64,000 nucleotides of DNA from Meandrina meandrites (lineage: Eukaryota > Cnidaria > Anthozoa > Scleractinia > Meandrinidae). The notes beneath the pieces were generated by a model. That model was not told the DNA's origin and did no database searches. It worked only from the letters and a program-made list of their open reading frames with translations. Position numbers and translations under genes: made by a program. Within the stretch, counting starts at the first letter, position 1. Every line of letters begins with the position of its first letter. Below are positions 41,501 to 53,431 of the stretch, piece by piece. The stretch is taken from contig OY855905.1 in the NCBI GenBank assembly GCA_963693305.1, positions 49,268,944 through 49,332,943 of the forward strand. Direction: 5' to 3'.

Positions 41501-44500
41501 CTGTTGCGAGGTTCTCAACAAATCTTCTTTTGTCTGCTCTAGCTGACCGCTTAACTTTGGCATTGAGCTTGCTGTACTGAGCTTGTAAATTATTTCTCTT
41601 TTAGGCGAGTAGACCTGGCCCCCATTATTTTGCCCTTTGCTCTTTTCCTCTCTGCAATAGCATCCCAGGTGTCCGCACTCAACCATTCTTTGTGGGATTT
41701 CTGCACTTACATTCCAGAATCCTAATCGTGTCTTTGTCTTGGTGCTCAAGGCTCCCAGTCTCGCAGCGACAGCTTCCTGTTGGCTTTCACTGCCGCTGGT
41801 CATTCTAACCCGTAAAGGCTCTGAGTTCCCTTGGTGACCAAAAGGTTGAAGATTTCTTGTTGGTGTTTCCGTGACAAAATCTTTTTTACAGGATGAGGTT
41901 GTCAACCTCACGCCTAACCCCCAACCTGGAGGACCAGGAGGCTGGTTTTAGTCAGGACCCTCCCCTAATGGCCTGTCCGGCAAGGTTGAGCCTACCAGGA
42001 GTATAACTCCCACCGGTATAGCCCAAAAGGATCATTAAGCCTCGCAAGCCATCCCACCACGTCAAGGTAGCAGCCTCAAAAGGACAGAACAGGAGGACAT
42101 GAGTATTGTTCTTACACGGAAACGATGGAGTTGGGTTGGCCATGTGCTCCGCAGAGAAACTACCAGCATTTCTAAAGTTGCTCTCAGATGGACACCAGAG
42201 GGTAAAAGAAAAAGAGGCCGTCCAAAATCCAGCTGGAGAAGAACTGCAGAAGCAGAACTTCAGGCTCTAAACCTTACCTGGGGGCAAGCTTCACGGCTTG
42301 CAAAGGACCGACAGGAATGGAGGCAAATTGTTGATGCCCTATGCGCCACTAGGCGTTTAAAGGACTGATGATGCACTGTAATTATATTAGTTTGAAGAAG
42401 GTAACATTGATTTTTGTTTGAACTTTGTGTCTCAGGCCATTTGGTATACAGAAACAGCAGGTGTAGAGGGCCCAGCATTTGGAAATAGTAACACATGGAA
42501 AGGTCTTGGTGTTTTCTGCGACTCATTTGATAATGATCAACAGGTCGGTTGCTCTGTGTCAGGTTTATTTTAACTATAATAATTATTATAAAATGTTTGA
42601 GTAATTTCGTGTGCCGTGATTGGTCAGTTCGAGTTCATTATAGTTCTATAAAGCATGCGGTCTTCATCAGACACATGTGCTTTATTGAGTTATAATGCAC
42701 TTTGCCGACATCATGAGTTTAAGTGCACACTATTTCCTTCACGCTTTATAAAAGAAATAAAAAACCCCATCCTTGTGTATTATTGAGCTATATAAGCACT
42801 TGAGGATTTGCAAGAATTCTTCTCTATGCACTTCTCTCGTGTTCTTAAAAATCCCCGCATGCTAAATTTATATAACTCAACAATGCACACAGATGCATTT
42901 TTTATTTCTTTATTATAGTCACATTGTGCTGTGGAAGATAATATGTCAACCAACCTTACTGTTGACAATGGACCACTGAATGTAGAAAAAATAATCGTTG
43001 GTGAATAACGAAGTTTGTAAATTCAGTTGCAAAGGGTTCTTTATTGTATCTCGTGATTGCCCTCCCATGTGGTCCAGTGTTTGTCAGTATATATTCGTGT
43101 TCATCATGCTGATTAATCATCTATTTTTCAGGGAAACAATCCATTTATTTCAGTTATGCTGAATGATGGAAATCAGATTTATGATCATAACAAGTATGTA
43201 CAAACATCAGTGCTTTGTTTTACTTACCTAGTAAATAATTAGTATTTTTGTACATCTGTTTGAAAATAATGTCTGCCCTAATAATGGCCCAATAAAGTTG
43301 TCAAGGCTGTGCTCTACGAAAAATTACAAGGAGCCCAAAGGTTCCAAACTATGAGATCCAGGGTGCCCAGCATAAAGCTTATATGAAAGAAATATGATTG
43401 TCTGGTCGCCCAAAGGCAAAGGTTAGTCACCTGAGGCACCCGGGTGCCCTTAGAGCACTGCCCTGAAGCACTGAAGGTGCTGTACTTTCAATAAATGCAT
43501 GGTTATATTTTAATAGTAACAATAATTTATTGTTTTTCAGAGATGGTCAAGATCTTCAGCGTGGTGGTTGCTTACGAGATTTCCGTAATCGGCCCAATCC
43601 AGTTAGACTGAAAATTCGCTATTATGAAAACGTGTTAACTGTAAGTAAAACTTCTGTACTGATTAATGGTATTAATTTTTCAAATGTTGTTTTATAGTTT
43701 ATGGGACATGACAGGTTTATCATACATTGACTGTAGATAGTAATTAAAGTTATTATACACCTGTTAAGAGCAGCAACAACAAATTTCTCCGAATGCGTGC
43801 TCATTCCATCCCCATTTAGATGCATCCCTCTTGTGCCATAATCATGAAATGTTTTCATCTAGAATCTGTTGCAATACATGACTTTGATTGCATTCATATT
43901 TAATTTAGCTATGGGTACATATGGGTATGAGCACCAGAGCTGAAGACTTTGAGCTTTGCACTCGACTGGAAAACATTAGCCTGAATAAAAATGGCTTCTT
44001 TGGTGTGTCGGCAGCGACAGGTGGCTTAGCAGGTCAGTAAACCAATAGCAATTAGCAAAAGTTGTCTACAAAAACTGTGATGCTACCCCTACATTTTGCC
44101 TGCCAACATCATCTGCACATCCACCAAAATACCATGTTATATTGAAAACCATTGGTGCTTGTTGGAATTTATGTGTTAACTATCACTGTGTTGTATGTCT
44201 ATGAATTCTCATGACAATTTGCAAAATGGCATATAAACTGGATTCTTTAAAGGATATGTGTGATTGATATGGTTAATGATTTAACTTGGTAGATGAGAAT
44301 TGGCAATTGCTATAACCGGTACATGTAAAATAAAAGTGTAATGAACTACGGGTAGTAACACATCATTGATAATCCTTAAAGCTAATGTTTGCAAACCTTG
44401 TTATTGATTACAATATTTTGTTTGTTTGCAGATGACCATGATGTTGTATCATTTATTACCCACTCTCTCACACCACCAAAGGACTCAACGGTAAGGTTAT

Positions 44501-47215
44501 CAACAGTATCTCTGGCTATTGTAAACAATTGTAAAATTTTACAGTTCATCAGTACACTATCAAATCTCACAACATGTTTTCTAATCACAGCAATTTAGTT
44601 ATTTGTGTTTTGTCACCTAAACCTGAGATGTTTATATTGGCAAAATTTGTATCATTCAGCTATATAGCTATACTTTTTGTTCTGATGTAATTTCACTTGT
44701 TATGTGCAGTGTCTCTGGGAAAAACAAACTTTATTAAAAAAAGGAATTAACAAAACTATATTCCATGTTTTGCATCTTTTATTTCAGGCTGAAACTGGAA
44801 TGAGTGAAGAGGAGCAAAAGAAGCTTGCAGAGCAGTATGAAGAATATCAAAAGAAACTCGAGCAACAAAGAGAAGAGTAAGTACATCCTATTTTTTTTAT
44901 TTCGTGGTGTATTGTGAATATTGTTCTAGGCGTGTTGGACAGTTGAGTCACTTTGTCATATCCTTACAGATACAAGACTACCCACCCTGATAAGGCAAAG
45001 AAACCTGAAACAGAGGTAACACAAGAGTTGCTTGACTAATGTATGATTTAACTTGACATTCGTTGAATGTTACAATCCCTGATGTGGGAACTAGTCTTAC
45101 TCAAACTAAAAATTAACACTTAATGACTGGCCTCAAGGGGAACAGTGAACAAACTCACTGTTTCCCACTGGGCCAGTCATTAAGTGTTTTGTTATACCCC
45201 TCAACTGAAAATAAAAACAAACTACATATGACTGTAATGTGTACAAGTTTAATTATAAGTCAAAGAGTGTAAATACACAAACCTTTTTCTTGGTGTAAGT
45301 GCCCCAAGTGCCCTGAGTACTTACCGGTAGCTGGAACCCTTTAATATCTATGTTTTTTGTTTGTGATCATTCCCCCTGAAACTGTGTTGTATACTTACAT
45401 TCTTGGTTATTGAATGAGTCAGTTAGAGGCTGATCAGTCAATGTGATTAACGTATCAATATTATAATTCATGGACATCTGGGTATTTTGGAGTAGGTTGC
45501 ATTTTACTGATTGTCAGATTTTGTTTTCAGTATGAGAATGTGTATGAGCGAGATGTTCGCTTGGTCTATGAAGGACAAAATGCAATTCACCAGATGATCG
45601 GGTGAGGTTTCAATGAAATTAGCACAAGCAAAATGCCATAACATCCTTATATATACTTGCAACCAATAGGTCATAAAACAAGACAAATAATTTATGTTGT
45701 CTAGCACAGAAATCTATCCCATACTTTGTTTTCTGTTATCATACCCCAAAAGACTATACATTAGTACTTCTCATACTGTGTGAATTCCTTTATTCACCTG
45801 TTTTTACATCGCACTGAGTTCTTATCACATTTCTTTCAAAACAGTGTCAGAGATTGTTGCTAGATTTATATTAGATGTTCTACACACATTCACTTTGAGA
45901 CTTGAAGTAAGTTACAAAAATCTTACTTTTTTCATTTGATGTATTTTCCTGTAGCAACCTTCACACCAAGGTGGGCGAGTTAACAGTTCAAGTGAACACA
46001 CTGTACACACTGGTCTCCTCAGATCACAATCAGATTGGCCAGGTGGTTAAACATGACCAAACAATTAACCGACAGGAAGTGAATACTTTGATCAACATGC
46101 AACAACAACTCAGTTCAAAACTACAGGAGATGAGGTAACGACCACTTTACAATGTTGCTGGAATTTCCTGGCGATCTTATATTGTTTGTATAGCTAGGAA
46201 TTTAACCTTGTCTGTTGAGAGCTTTAACTTTTCTCGGGACATTGTCATGAAATGTGTGATCTTTTCTTGACAGCAATTTATTGAATCAAAGAGGCAATAT
46301 GGACAAAAGAGATGTTGGCGACTCTCCTGAAGTGACATCTAAACTCAGTGACATGCAGAATGCAATTGAATCTCTGACTCATTCAGTCAACAATGTGGCG
46401 ACTAAACAACAAGTAAGAAAGCAACTTTTGTTTTCAACTTCTTGCACTCGGATCATTTCGCCTTAGCCATATCACCACATGGACTACAGGTCAAGTTCTA
46501 GATACGCCTTTTATCCCCCAGCTTCCAACTCCAATTATAGGTTGTAGAATGGTCCATACAGAATTGATACATTTCGAGAAAATGTAGAAAAAGTCTCGAA
46601 ATCTCGGAGTCTCAAATTAAAGTCACGGAATCTTGTAATTTCAGAATTGAAGCACCTGTCGAAATCTCGAACTTGAAAACTAATTTTGCAGCTTTCGTAA
46701 CAGCCGGGGGGGTGGGGGGGGGGGGGGGGGTTGTAACAGTCGCTCCCAAGAGTGAGAAAAGATAAGAAGAGGGTACAAACCAACACTAGCTACACTTTTT
46801 TTCTTCAAACTGATAGCGGCTGCAACGTAAGCTAGTTTTTGTGTAGTAAAAATGATCAGTTCGTGTTGCGTAAAGCTGATAGGCACGGCGGCTAACTTAA
46901 CCGCCATACTGAATTTGGAAAGCTAACGTTTCAAGCGTTAGCCCTAACGTAGAGCAGATCTTCGAATTTTTTAGTCACCTCTCAGTAGTTTATTAAATTG
47001 ATCTACCAGTTTCAATCACAACTAATTCTTTACTTTTGACTTCTTATCAGATGATCGGAGGGCAAGACAAAAAGGACTGTCCCCCACCCCCTCCGATGCC
47101 ACAGTGTATAGGTCCTGGATATTTCGTGGTTTTGATCATAGCTCAATTAATTATGCTCATTGGTTACATCGGATACAAGAATCAAAAGGAGGCTGCCGCC
47201 AAGAAATTCTTTTAG
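38569..47215 (+). CDS. LMAN1: ERGIC-53 / LMAN1, mannose-binding cargo receptor, 14 exons
   Basis: Exons: 38569-38740, 38840-38896, 39911-40008, 42436-42543, 43132-43193, 43541-43640, 43909-44032, 44432-44490, 44788-44876, 44970-45015, 45531-45601, 45955-46134, 46274-46412 and 47051-47215, all GT-AG with continuous phase. The product is 489 residues (human 510). An N-terminal signal peptide (about residues 1-22) is followed by the L-type lectin domain: FKGPHLVNKDGAIPFWNHGG, WWEVEIAIKVTGRGR, LGVFCDSFDNDQQGNNPFIS and GCLRDFRN. A coiled-coil stalk comes next (EEQKKLAEQYEEYQKKLEQQ), then one membrane span (FVVLIIAQLIMLIGYIGY) and a cytosolic tail ending KKFF. The family cycles between ER and Golgi intermediate compartment carrying glycoproteins; KKFF combines COPII exit and COPI retrieval signals. 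The lectin Ca2+/mannose region around FDNDQQGNN is intact. Intron 3 holds a rearranged LINE. AATAAA follows at 47354. Confidence 0.97.
40096..40275. mobile_element. pogo/Tigger-like MITE, ~180 bp
   Basis: It begins after TA with CAGTTGAATCCCGATAACTC and ends with the inverted counterpart GAGTTATTGGGATTCAACAG. The interior repeats AACTCAAACC and TTTTTCGATT. It lies in LMAN1 intron 3. Confidence 0.65.
40385..42376. mobile_element. Non-LTR retrotransposon with inverted 5' part (twin-priming structure)
   Basis: On the minus strand, about 42085 down to 40385 runs from the element's 5' leader through a reverse transcriptase: DLKNGKAPGQDQLNAELF, WRGITLLSLPSKIFCK, QAGFRKGRGCTEHIFSLRN, FQKAFDSVHR, GVRQGCVMSA, then after a frame break LDYADDIALL with catalytic YADD. 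The C-terminal coding part lies on the plus strand from about 42093: RKRWSWVGHVLRRE, GKRKRGRPKSSWRR, LTWGQASRLAKDRQEW, stop at 42366-42368, then a short TGATGATG tail. The break around 40640 looks like a deletion between MSA and TEDRRRGIRW. The copy is dead, in LMAN1 intron 3. Confidence 0.85.
45113..45215. mobile_element. MITE of the CACTTAATGACTGG family, copy 2
   Basis: Palindromic ends ACACTTAATGACTGGCC and GGCCAGTCATTAAGTGT surround GGGGAACAGTG...CACTGTTTCCC. TTTGTTATACCCCTCAACTG follows, as at 25985. It lies in LMAN1 intron 10. Confidence 0.75.
46706..46730. repeat. Poly-G tract
   Basis: A run of about 25 G interrupted once by T, in LMAN1 intron 13. Similar plus-strand G runs occur at 7931, 28536, 29438 and 60296. 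Confidence 0.9.
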
Positions 47216-48190
47216 GATTCTACGTTTAATTATTATTAACTTCGTACAAGCCAGTCTGGTTTCTGTATGACAGACACGTGGGATGTTTGGAATCAATTGA
47301 AATTGTTGCCTCAGGGTTGTTAGAGCGCTGGCATTGATTACTGCGCAGTTTGCAATAAACTTGTAATACTATAGTTTCATTGGAAAGTTTTAAAAACTTT
47401 TGTACTGCATACACACAAAACACTGACATCCTCGGTTCTAAAGACTATTGAGCCGCGTTTACGCTTTCCAATATTGTTATCAACATTACTTCTGCAGTAA
47501 TAGGGAATTTAGTTGTTTTATTGAAACATGCCGTCAGGTTTTCAAAAAATTGTTAGCAAATGCGTACCAAACTAATAATATGTATTAATTTCATCAACGT
47601 GTGATCGTTCATGTATAAAAGAAAAACGTTTTAGGAACAAAAAATGTTTGGGACGTGTTAAGTATTCAAGGAAGAGTTTATGTTTATCGGTCATTCGCGT
47701 GAACCTCCCATCTTTTATTGGAATAGAGCTTTCACTGAGAAAAATACCCTTGAGTCCGTCACTATGTGTCTTCCATGCCTAAATTAACTCGTTAAGCCTC
47801 ATGTTTACCACTAATTGCTGAGTGGACAAAACAAAGAAATTACTTTAATTCGTGGGAGGGCCACCGGCCAACAGCGTGTCAAGAAGTTTTATATAATTTT
47901 GAAATTGACTAGCAGAGAAGGCAACATAAGTTGTTTGTGTTTCCAAAAAACATATACAAAGCTCATTTCTCATCACGTTTGAAAGCTTTGTTATGACAGA
48001 ATAATCTCCGGTATTCTTATGCCAGCGTTTCTTCACTGGTATTTTCGTTCTTGCCTTTAATTTCATTTCTCTTTTGACTCACAATCTGTATTCTCGTCTA
48101 ACGTTGTGAAAATAAATTTTATAACTGACATTTGTTGGTGCATTCCGTTTTTGCATTACTTTCACGTAAGACAAAATATAAGATACCCCA
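47216..48190. other. LMAN1 3' region and intergenic sequence
   Basis: AATAAA at 47354-47359 (GCAATAAACTTG) is the likeliest LMAN1 polyadenylation signal; another is at 48111-48116. A minus-strand frame at 47845-48066 looks mildly protein-like but cannot be tied to a gene. Confidence 0.45.
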
Positions 48191-48196
48191 AAGAAG

Positions 48197-48400
48197 GGAA
48201 GCGCAGTGGTCTAACACTGCACTTCGCATCGAGCAGTCCGGCTTGAGGCCAGGCCAGGGTCACTGTGTTGTGTTTTGGGGTAAGTCACTGCCCTCATTGT
48301 GCCTCGGCGAATGCGATGGACTTGCAACCCATTCAGAATTAGAAATACTCCTACTCGTTTAATGCCTCGAAAACCGGAATAAGCATCCGGCCATCTTCCC
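48197..48400 (+). mobile_element. tRNA-derived SINE
   Basis: The A-box-like GCGCAGTGGTCTAACACTG at about 48201-48219 is followed 25-30 bp later by a B-box-like GGCTTGAGGCC. The body GTCACTGTGTTGTGTTTTGG...GTGCCTCGGCGAATG follows. This is the composition of a Pol III SINE. The tail boundary is approximate. Confidence 0.6.
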
Positions 48401-48799
48401 CCATTTTTAAAAGGACCTTCGCGTTCATTGTTTTTGCGCATCCTTACTGCGCACTTAATTCATGTCGCGCGCTGAGAAAACTTTTGGGCTGGTAGCCGTT
48501 GCGTTAACTTCGCTCTCTCAAATGGTCGGTGACCCCTATTTTTTTGGATAGGCAGCTTTGTTTTCCGATTTTCGATAGATTGTAAAGAAATGAACAAAAT
48601 GTGCAAATGTCACTGAAATGTGATCGCTAAAGGATTAGGTTTGCTTAGGAACATCAGCGATTGAATCAATTTGCTTAACAGATCCACTTAAAAAAAATAT
48701 TTAGACGAGAAAATTGCATTTCATGGATTTATTCGCGATATTTTTGGACAAACAGACATTATCACTATTGTCAGAAGCGAAGGCCGATTTGTAAGAATT

Positions 48800-49028
48800 T
48801 AAGGTGATCTTTCGGACGTCTTATCTCCGAAGCAAATTTAGTGACCCCGCATTTTTTTACATTCCCAACATGAGTAACCCATAAACTCACATATACATTC
48901 CCAACATGAGTAACCCCTAAACTCACATATATATATGTGAGTTTATGGGTTACTCATGTTGGGAATGTAAAAAAATGCGGGGTCACTAAATTTGCTTCGG
49001 AGATAAGACGTCCGAAAGATCACCTTAT
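48800..49028. repeat. Foldback with an internal tandem duplication, ~229 bp
   Basis: Outer ends AAGGTGATCTTTCGGACGTC and GACGTCCGAAAGATCACCTT are exact reverse complements. Within the left arm, ACATTCCCAACATGAGTAAC plus CCATAAACTCACATAT occurs twice in a row, so the left arm is longer than the right. Confidence 0.9.
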
Positions 49029-49155
49029 AGTGTCACTGTGAAAGTTTTAGAAAAAAGTCAATGTTGGAAGATTTTCACGCGAACGTCCTTAAGTCAAAAG
49101 TATTATTAACGAAGATATATCGAAACGAACTATTCGAATGAGATTAAATTTCGAT

Positions 49156-49823
49156 AAACATTTCAAAATAAAAATGAGCGATAGAAATTTTACACAACGT
49201 TTCGATGTCTTCATGACATCATTATCAAGTGATAATAAAATAACGGTTCAACAGTGTTATATATGCGGTGAGAGGTGTGATTATTCATTAACATATTTGT
49301 TTAAACAAATAGTTTCGCGCGGATGGAATCCGATTGCGTGTTCAGGCTAGGTTTCTTCTTTCTAATAAACAGCATTTCGTAAATCAAACAATCCAGTTTT
49401 CCGTTGCATTTCTTTAGGACGGAAAAATTATTGGCAAGGTCGTCGAAGTTATAAAGGCCGTGATCGTTCTTTAAATGCTTTCCGATTGCGGAGAACCTGT
49501 GTTCATCAATACGTTGGTGTAAATGCCGGCTGGTATACCCGACATACTCTGCATCGCACAGATCACATTGGTAATTGTACACTACGCATTGTTGATTAAT
49601 TAGGGGTGGTTTATTAGAAAGAAGAAACCTAGCCTGAACACGCAATCGGATTCCATCCGCGCGAAACTATTTGTTTAAACAAATATGTTAATGAATAATC
49701 ACACCTCTCACCGCATATATAACACTGTTGAACCGTTATTTTATTATCACTTGATAATGATGTCATGAAGACATCGAAACGTTGTGTAAAATTTCTATCG
49801 CTCATTTTTATTTTGAAATGAAA
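49156..49823 (-). mobile_element. Penelope-like retroelement fragment with inverted terminal duplication
   Basis: The minus-strand frame 49645-49301 encodes a GIY-YIG-type nuclease end: YQCDLCDAEYVGYTSRHLHQ, RIDEHRFSAIGKHLKNDHG, LIYEMLFIRKKKPSLNTQSD. The segment 49156-49371 (C-terminus plus 3' UTR) occurs again, inverted, at 49609-49823, so the fragment is flanked by about 215-bp inverted repeats. Such adjoining inverted partial copies are known for Penelope insertions. The reverse transcriptase is absent. Confidence 0.75.
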
Positions 49824-50771
49824 CGAACTATAACCGAGAAACTTAATTTTAACGTTGTTACCTTCGCTATGTCTCAAGAACGGTGCTTTTGGCCTCTTTT
49901 GTCACCGGTACTACCGGTTAAGAATTATCATCCTGAAATCTCCCGCGAGCATAAGATGACCTCTGATTGGTTCATTTTAATAAAATTGGGGTCGCCCACT
50001 ACCTCTCGGAACGAGTTACTTCATTGGTTCTTAAAACAATAGATAACAGGTCATAACAATGCCCCTAGCCCTGAATAACAATAGAGGTAGTGTTTACAAC
50101 GGGCGAATGAAAATAGAGGTTCCAGAGAGGTAGTGCCTTACTGTAAAATTGCGTTGCAGGTTGCGATTGACGTGTCGCACGCAGCAAATGGCTCGCAACG
50201 TTGCGGAAAGTATTTTTCTTGCAGCTTGCAACGCAACATGTTGCATTGCAGGTTGCAATATTGGGGTGTTTACAAGTGTTTTGGCAACTGGCATACTATA
50301 ATTCTATATTGATCCTATGGTGGCTTAGATAACTTGGGTAACTTTGCAAAACATTCTGCAACTCAACGTCCAGAACTTTCTTTTAGGGAAAGACAAGAAA
50401 TGTGAGGTCATATAAAACATGGCTGACTTTGTTTAAAACGCACTGATCAACTAATCACTGCTAACGTACAAAAGAAACTTTTCCTTTATTGTAACGTACT
50501 GTATGTAATGTAAAACACGGGAAATGATCAGTTAAGCTTAAGTAACATACTAAAACTAATTACAACTGCTTAACATGATTGCCGGCGTGTGGGAATCCGA
50601 TATATCCCGGGATATATCCGCTACCTTCTTAATAATTTGCTTAAAATTATTACAGCATTTTTTAGGCATTTGGGCAAGTTTTTCCACAATAGCCCCCCTG
50701 TAAGAGAAAAATATTCCAGAAGCAAATTTTACAGAAAATTACAGAAAATTTTTTGCGTATTTCTTATTTAA
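49824..50771. other. Intergenic, no gene recognised
   Basis: A G/C-skewed segment at about 50150-50270 contains repeated GTTGCA / TGCAAC words and resembles decayed repeat. Nothing coding was supported. Confidence 0.4.
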
Positions 50772-50999
50772 GGGGGGTCCTTCTTAACTACTAAGTTGTT
50801 GCTAAGGAAGGTATCTAACCGCCATATTTTGGAAACTTGACCTGCTACGGATAAGCTTTTTTCGCAACTTTGTTCAATTGCAGAGTCTTTCAAGAGTTTC
50901 AAATCACGGCCATATTTGACAAGTGGCGTGGCCAGAATAGAAAAAACCCTAAAACTGAAAGGGCATATAAAACTGAAAGTTAAAATCAGTGCCAATAGA
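50772..50999. mobile_element. TTAA transposon, family A copy 3 (truncated)
   Basis: It begins GGGGGGTCCTTCTTAACTAC after TTAA (50768-50771) and follows copy 2 almost base for base for about 225 bp, then breaks off at TGCCAATAGATAA. The right terminus is missing. Confidence 0.9.
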
Positions 51000-51355
51000 T
51001 AATGTAATGTAGGTCTATTAGACGGCCCTCTCTAATAAATACCCCGTGCCTATTAGATGCCACTCCCTCCTCCCTCCTCGCATCAACCATCAAACAGGCC
51101 AATGATGCCAATATGGTTGGCCCGACGACGATGAAAACATTGATATCAAACTATGAACGACACATGTGCAGATTGGATTAGTCTTCTACTCACAAACTCT
51201 GTTTTCTATCTTACTATGCTACGCATCGAATTTGTTTTGCTGGCATTAAAGTGAAATAACCGCCTCTCTCTAATAAACGCCTCATATCTATTTAACACCC
51301 CTCCTAGGACCCCTAAAAGTTAATAGACGCCCCGGATGTTTATTAGATATTAGGC
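51000..51355. mobile_element. MITE remnant with TAATAAACGCC-type ends
   Basis: GGTCTATTAGACGGCCCTCTC near the left and TAATAGACGCCCCGGATGTT near the right, with internal CTAATAAACGCCTC and CTATTAGATGCC, resemble the stacked imperfect repeats of mariner/pogo MITEs. Boundaries are approximate. Confidence 0.5.
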
Positions 51356-51568
51356 TGAAAAATTTCCACATCCCCCTCCACACTTACAAGTAAAGGTGCC
51401 TTCTTTGTTCTCTGGGCTCTCCCCTCGTCTCCCCTGTTTCTGGTAGAAGAAAGGGATTCTCCCCACTTTGCCCCCCACCGCCACCACTCCGGGTCCTTAA
51501 CTTTATAGTAATAACTATGCAGTAAATACAGCACTTTCCCGTTTACTACTGTCTGTAGTTTTACTTAC

Positions 51569-51941
51569 GTATTTGCTCGGCAGCGCATTGGATAATTTCC
51601 GTATCGGGTACCATCAGTTTAAATTGGTCGCACATGCTCTGCAAAGGTTCACTCGCAATCACTCGAACATTCTTGCCCGTCAGCACTTTTAACATTACAC
51701 GAGTGAATTTTCCCGTTCCACAGCCGAGTTCCAAGATCGTGAATGGCCGATCTCCTGTGCTGTTCAGTGAGTCATTGTCTTTCACACCAAGTTTCTGTAA
51801 CAAGAAGTCCACTTCCTCTACAGCATATTTCGATCGAACATGCTCGTAGTTGGCAGCTGAAGCAAAAGCCTTTTGCGCGACATTGGCAACAATTTCGCTC
51901 ATCTTTATGTTTTCCGTCACGAGATCACCGAAACATTTCAT
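51569..51941 (-). CDS. First coding exon of a class I SAM-dependent methyltransferase
   Basis: ATG at 51941 opens 124 codons ending at an AATAC|gtaagt donor (phase 1). A second Met (MSEIVANVAQKAF, residue 14) may be the real start. The helix AANYEHVRSKYAVEEVDFLL is followed by motif I ILELGCGTGKFTRVML, which binds SAM, the acidic end of strand 2 in VIASEPLQSM, and then QCAAEQI. This order fits small Methyltransf_11/25 proteins. The substrate cannot be inferred. The expected continuation (motif II and the C-terminal half) was not found on the minus strand down to LMAN1, so the gene is either broken or has a very long intron. Confidence 0.75.
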
Positions 51942-53247
51942 TTCAGCTTACATGACGAAGCCCACCAAGCCAAAGAAGCAAGCATCGTTCCCAGTCTTTC
52001 TTACCGCTTGGCGTCTTTCGAGCTTCTCTTGCTGTCTTCTTTGTGGAGAGGTAGACATTCGTCAATCCTGCTCCATCGAGCGCTGTGTCCTCGGATTTAT
52101 AACTCAGACGTAACTATAACCTTTATTATTGTTCTTGTTATGTTTTTATGTTGCATTTTAAGGATGGACAGTTCTGCAAAGCATAAATTTGTCGAAGATT
52201 AATGAGAATTTTGCTTCCTAAAGATGGTTGTTAGTCGCTAAATGCCCTCTGTGACTTGTCGGCACTGGAAGTGTTTTATTTGCTGGGTTTTAGTGCACAT
52301 GATCGATGTAAGCAAGCTTATTTCTCCACGATATGTGATCAGGGTTTGATATATTATTAACTTGGCACCACTTTCCACTTTGGAAAGTGGATCAAATAAA
52401 TTTTTACTTTCAAAAAATTACTCTCCAAAAAATATTTAATTGTACTAAATAGCACGTTTAGGATCAGAAAAAATGCAGCATATCGGATTGATGATGCCCA
52501 GATTTCTTGGGAAGTCTTTCACGCTAGCAGGGTCTCTCAATCTGGCAGTGGAGAGTCAATGATGAAAACCTGTCTTCTTTAATTTACATGTATTGCTGTC
52601 TGAGCTTTGTTTTATCACTTTTCCCAAACTAATCCTTGGGAAAGAAAAACTTGCTTTCCAGATGAGACAATTTTTGTAATGAAAAAAGCTCATTTATGGC
52701 AGGTGGGAGAGTGTTACTTGGTGTCAAGCTCTCGATATGTCAAAAGTGTATTGTCATATTATTGCTGTGACAAATGGCTTTGTAAGCCCGTACAGTTCAA
52801 AAAGTATTCCACAAAAAGCATTCATTCTTTTGCAGTGAATCTTTGGCATGTGTTGTGACAAGTAGGGCAAATCAGTTTTCATGTACATGCATGGTGCATC
52901 TTACTTGCTACATTTCTTACCATAGCAGTGCTTGATCCAGTTAAACTCTGTTAAATATGGATTAGCTTATAAATAAATAAATCTTACAGGTAGTATTCCA
53001 CTTTGTTTCTCAGTATGTCACAGCTTTCTATCATTTTGGTTTGGCAAATTGAATCTCTTGGTCTGAGTTTGAAGTGCTGTTAACCGTATCTGACTAATTG
53101 TCAAAACATTGGAAATACATGTATTAAAAAGTGATCAGACTGCAAAAAGAAACAAGTCTTAACAAGTCGCTAGCTTTTATGAACTATGATAAAATAACCT
53201 TTGGACAGTTTCAAATTTCTTTTAAGACTTTTGTAAGTTACAGTATA
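51942..53247. other. Upstream of the methyltransferase exon; no gene recognised
   Basis: The interval holds the methyltransferase promoter (no TATA seen) and otherwise unique A/T-rich DNA. A short perfect inverted pair CCACTTTCC / GGAAAGTGG lies at about 52370-52391. Open frames here are short and lack protein-like composition. Confidence 0.4.
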
Positions 53248-53422
53248 CAGTCAACTCTCATTATAGCGGACACGGTTGGGACTTTGTTTAGTGTTCGTAA
53301 TAGCGAGAGTTCGTAATATCGGGAGTCATTTTGAGTCAAACCTCTATAGCTGGGGATCTGAATTTTGTCCGTAATAGCGAGTGTCCGTAATATCGGGGTG
53401 TCTGCAAGGTGAGAGTTGACTG
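53248..53422. mobile_element. pogo/Tigger-like MITE, 175 bp, TA-flanked
   Basis: Ends CAGTCAACTCTCATTATAGC and, inverted, GAGAGTTGACTG, with TA outside each. The interior repeats TCGTAATAGCGAG and CCGTAATAGCGAG. A second transposon inserted exactly at its right edge. Confidence 0.85.
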
Positions 53423-53431
53423 TACTGAGAC

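Noticed and set aside
47845..48066. 73-residue minus-strand frame ending LLDTLLAGGPPTN
   Set aside because: Composition is mildly protein-like, but no acceptor, partner exon or family could be identified; considered and dropped as the missing methyltransferase C-terminus.
49629..49877. 82-residue minus-strand frame and its plus-strand twin at 49138-49350
   Set aside because: Both come from the inverted terminal duplication of the Penelope-like fragment, reading its 3' UTR and the antisense of its C-terminus.
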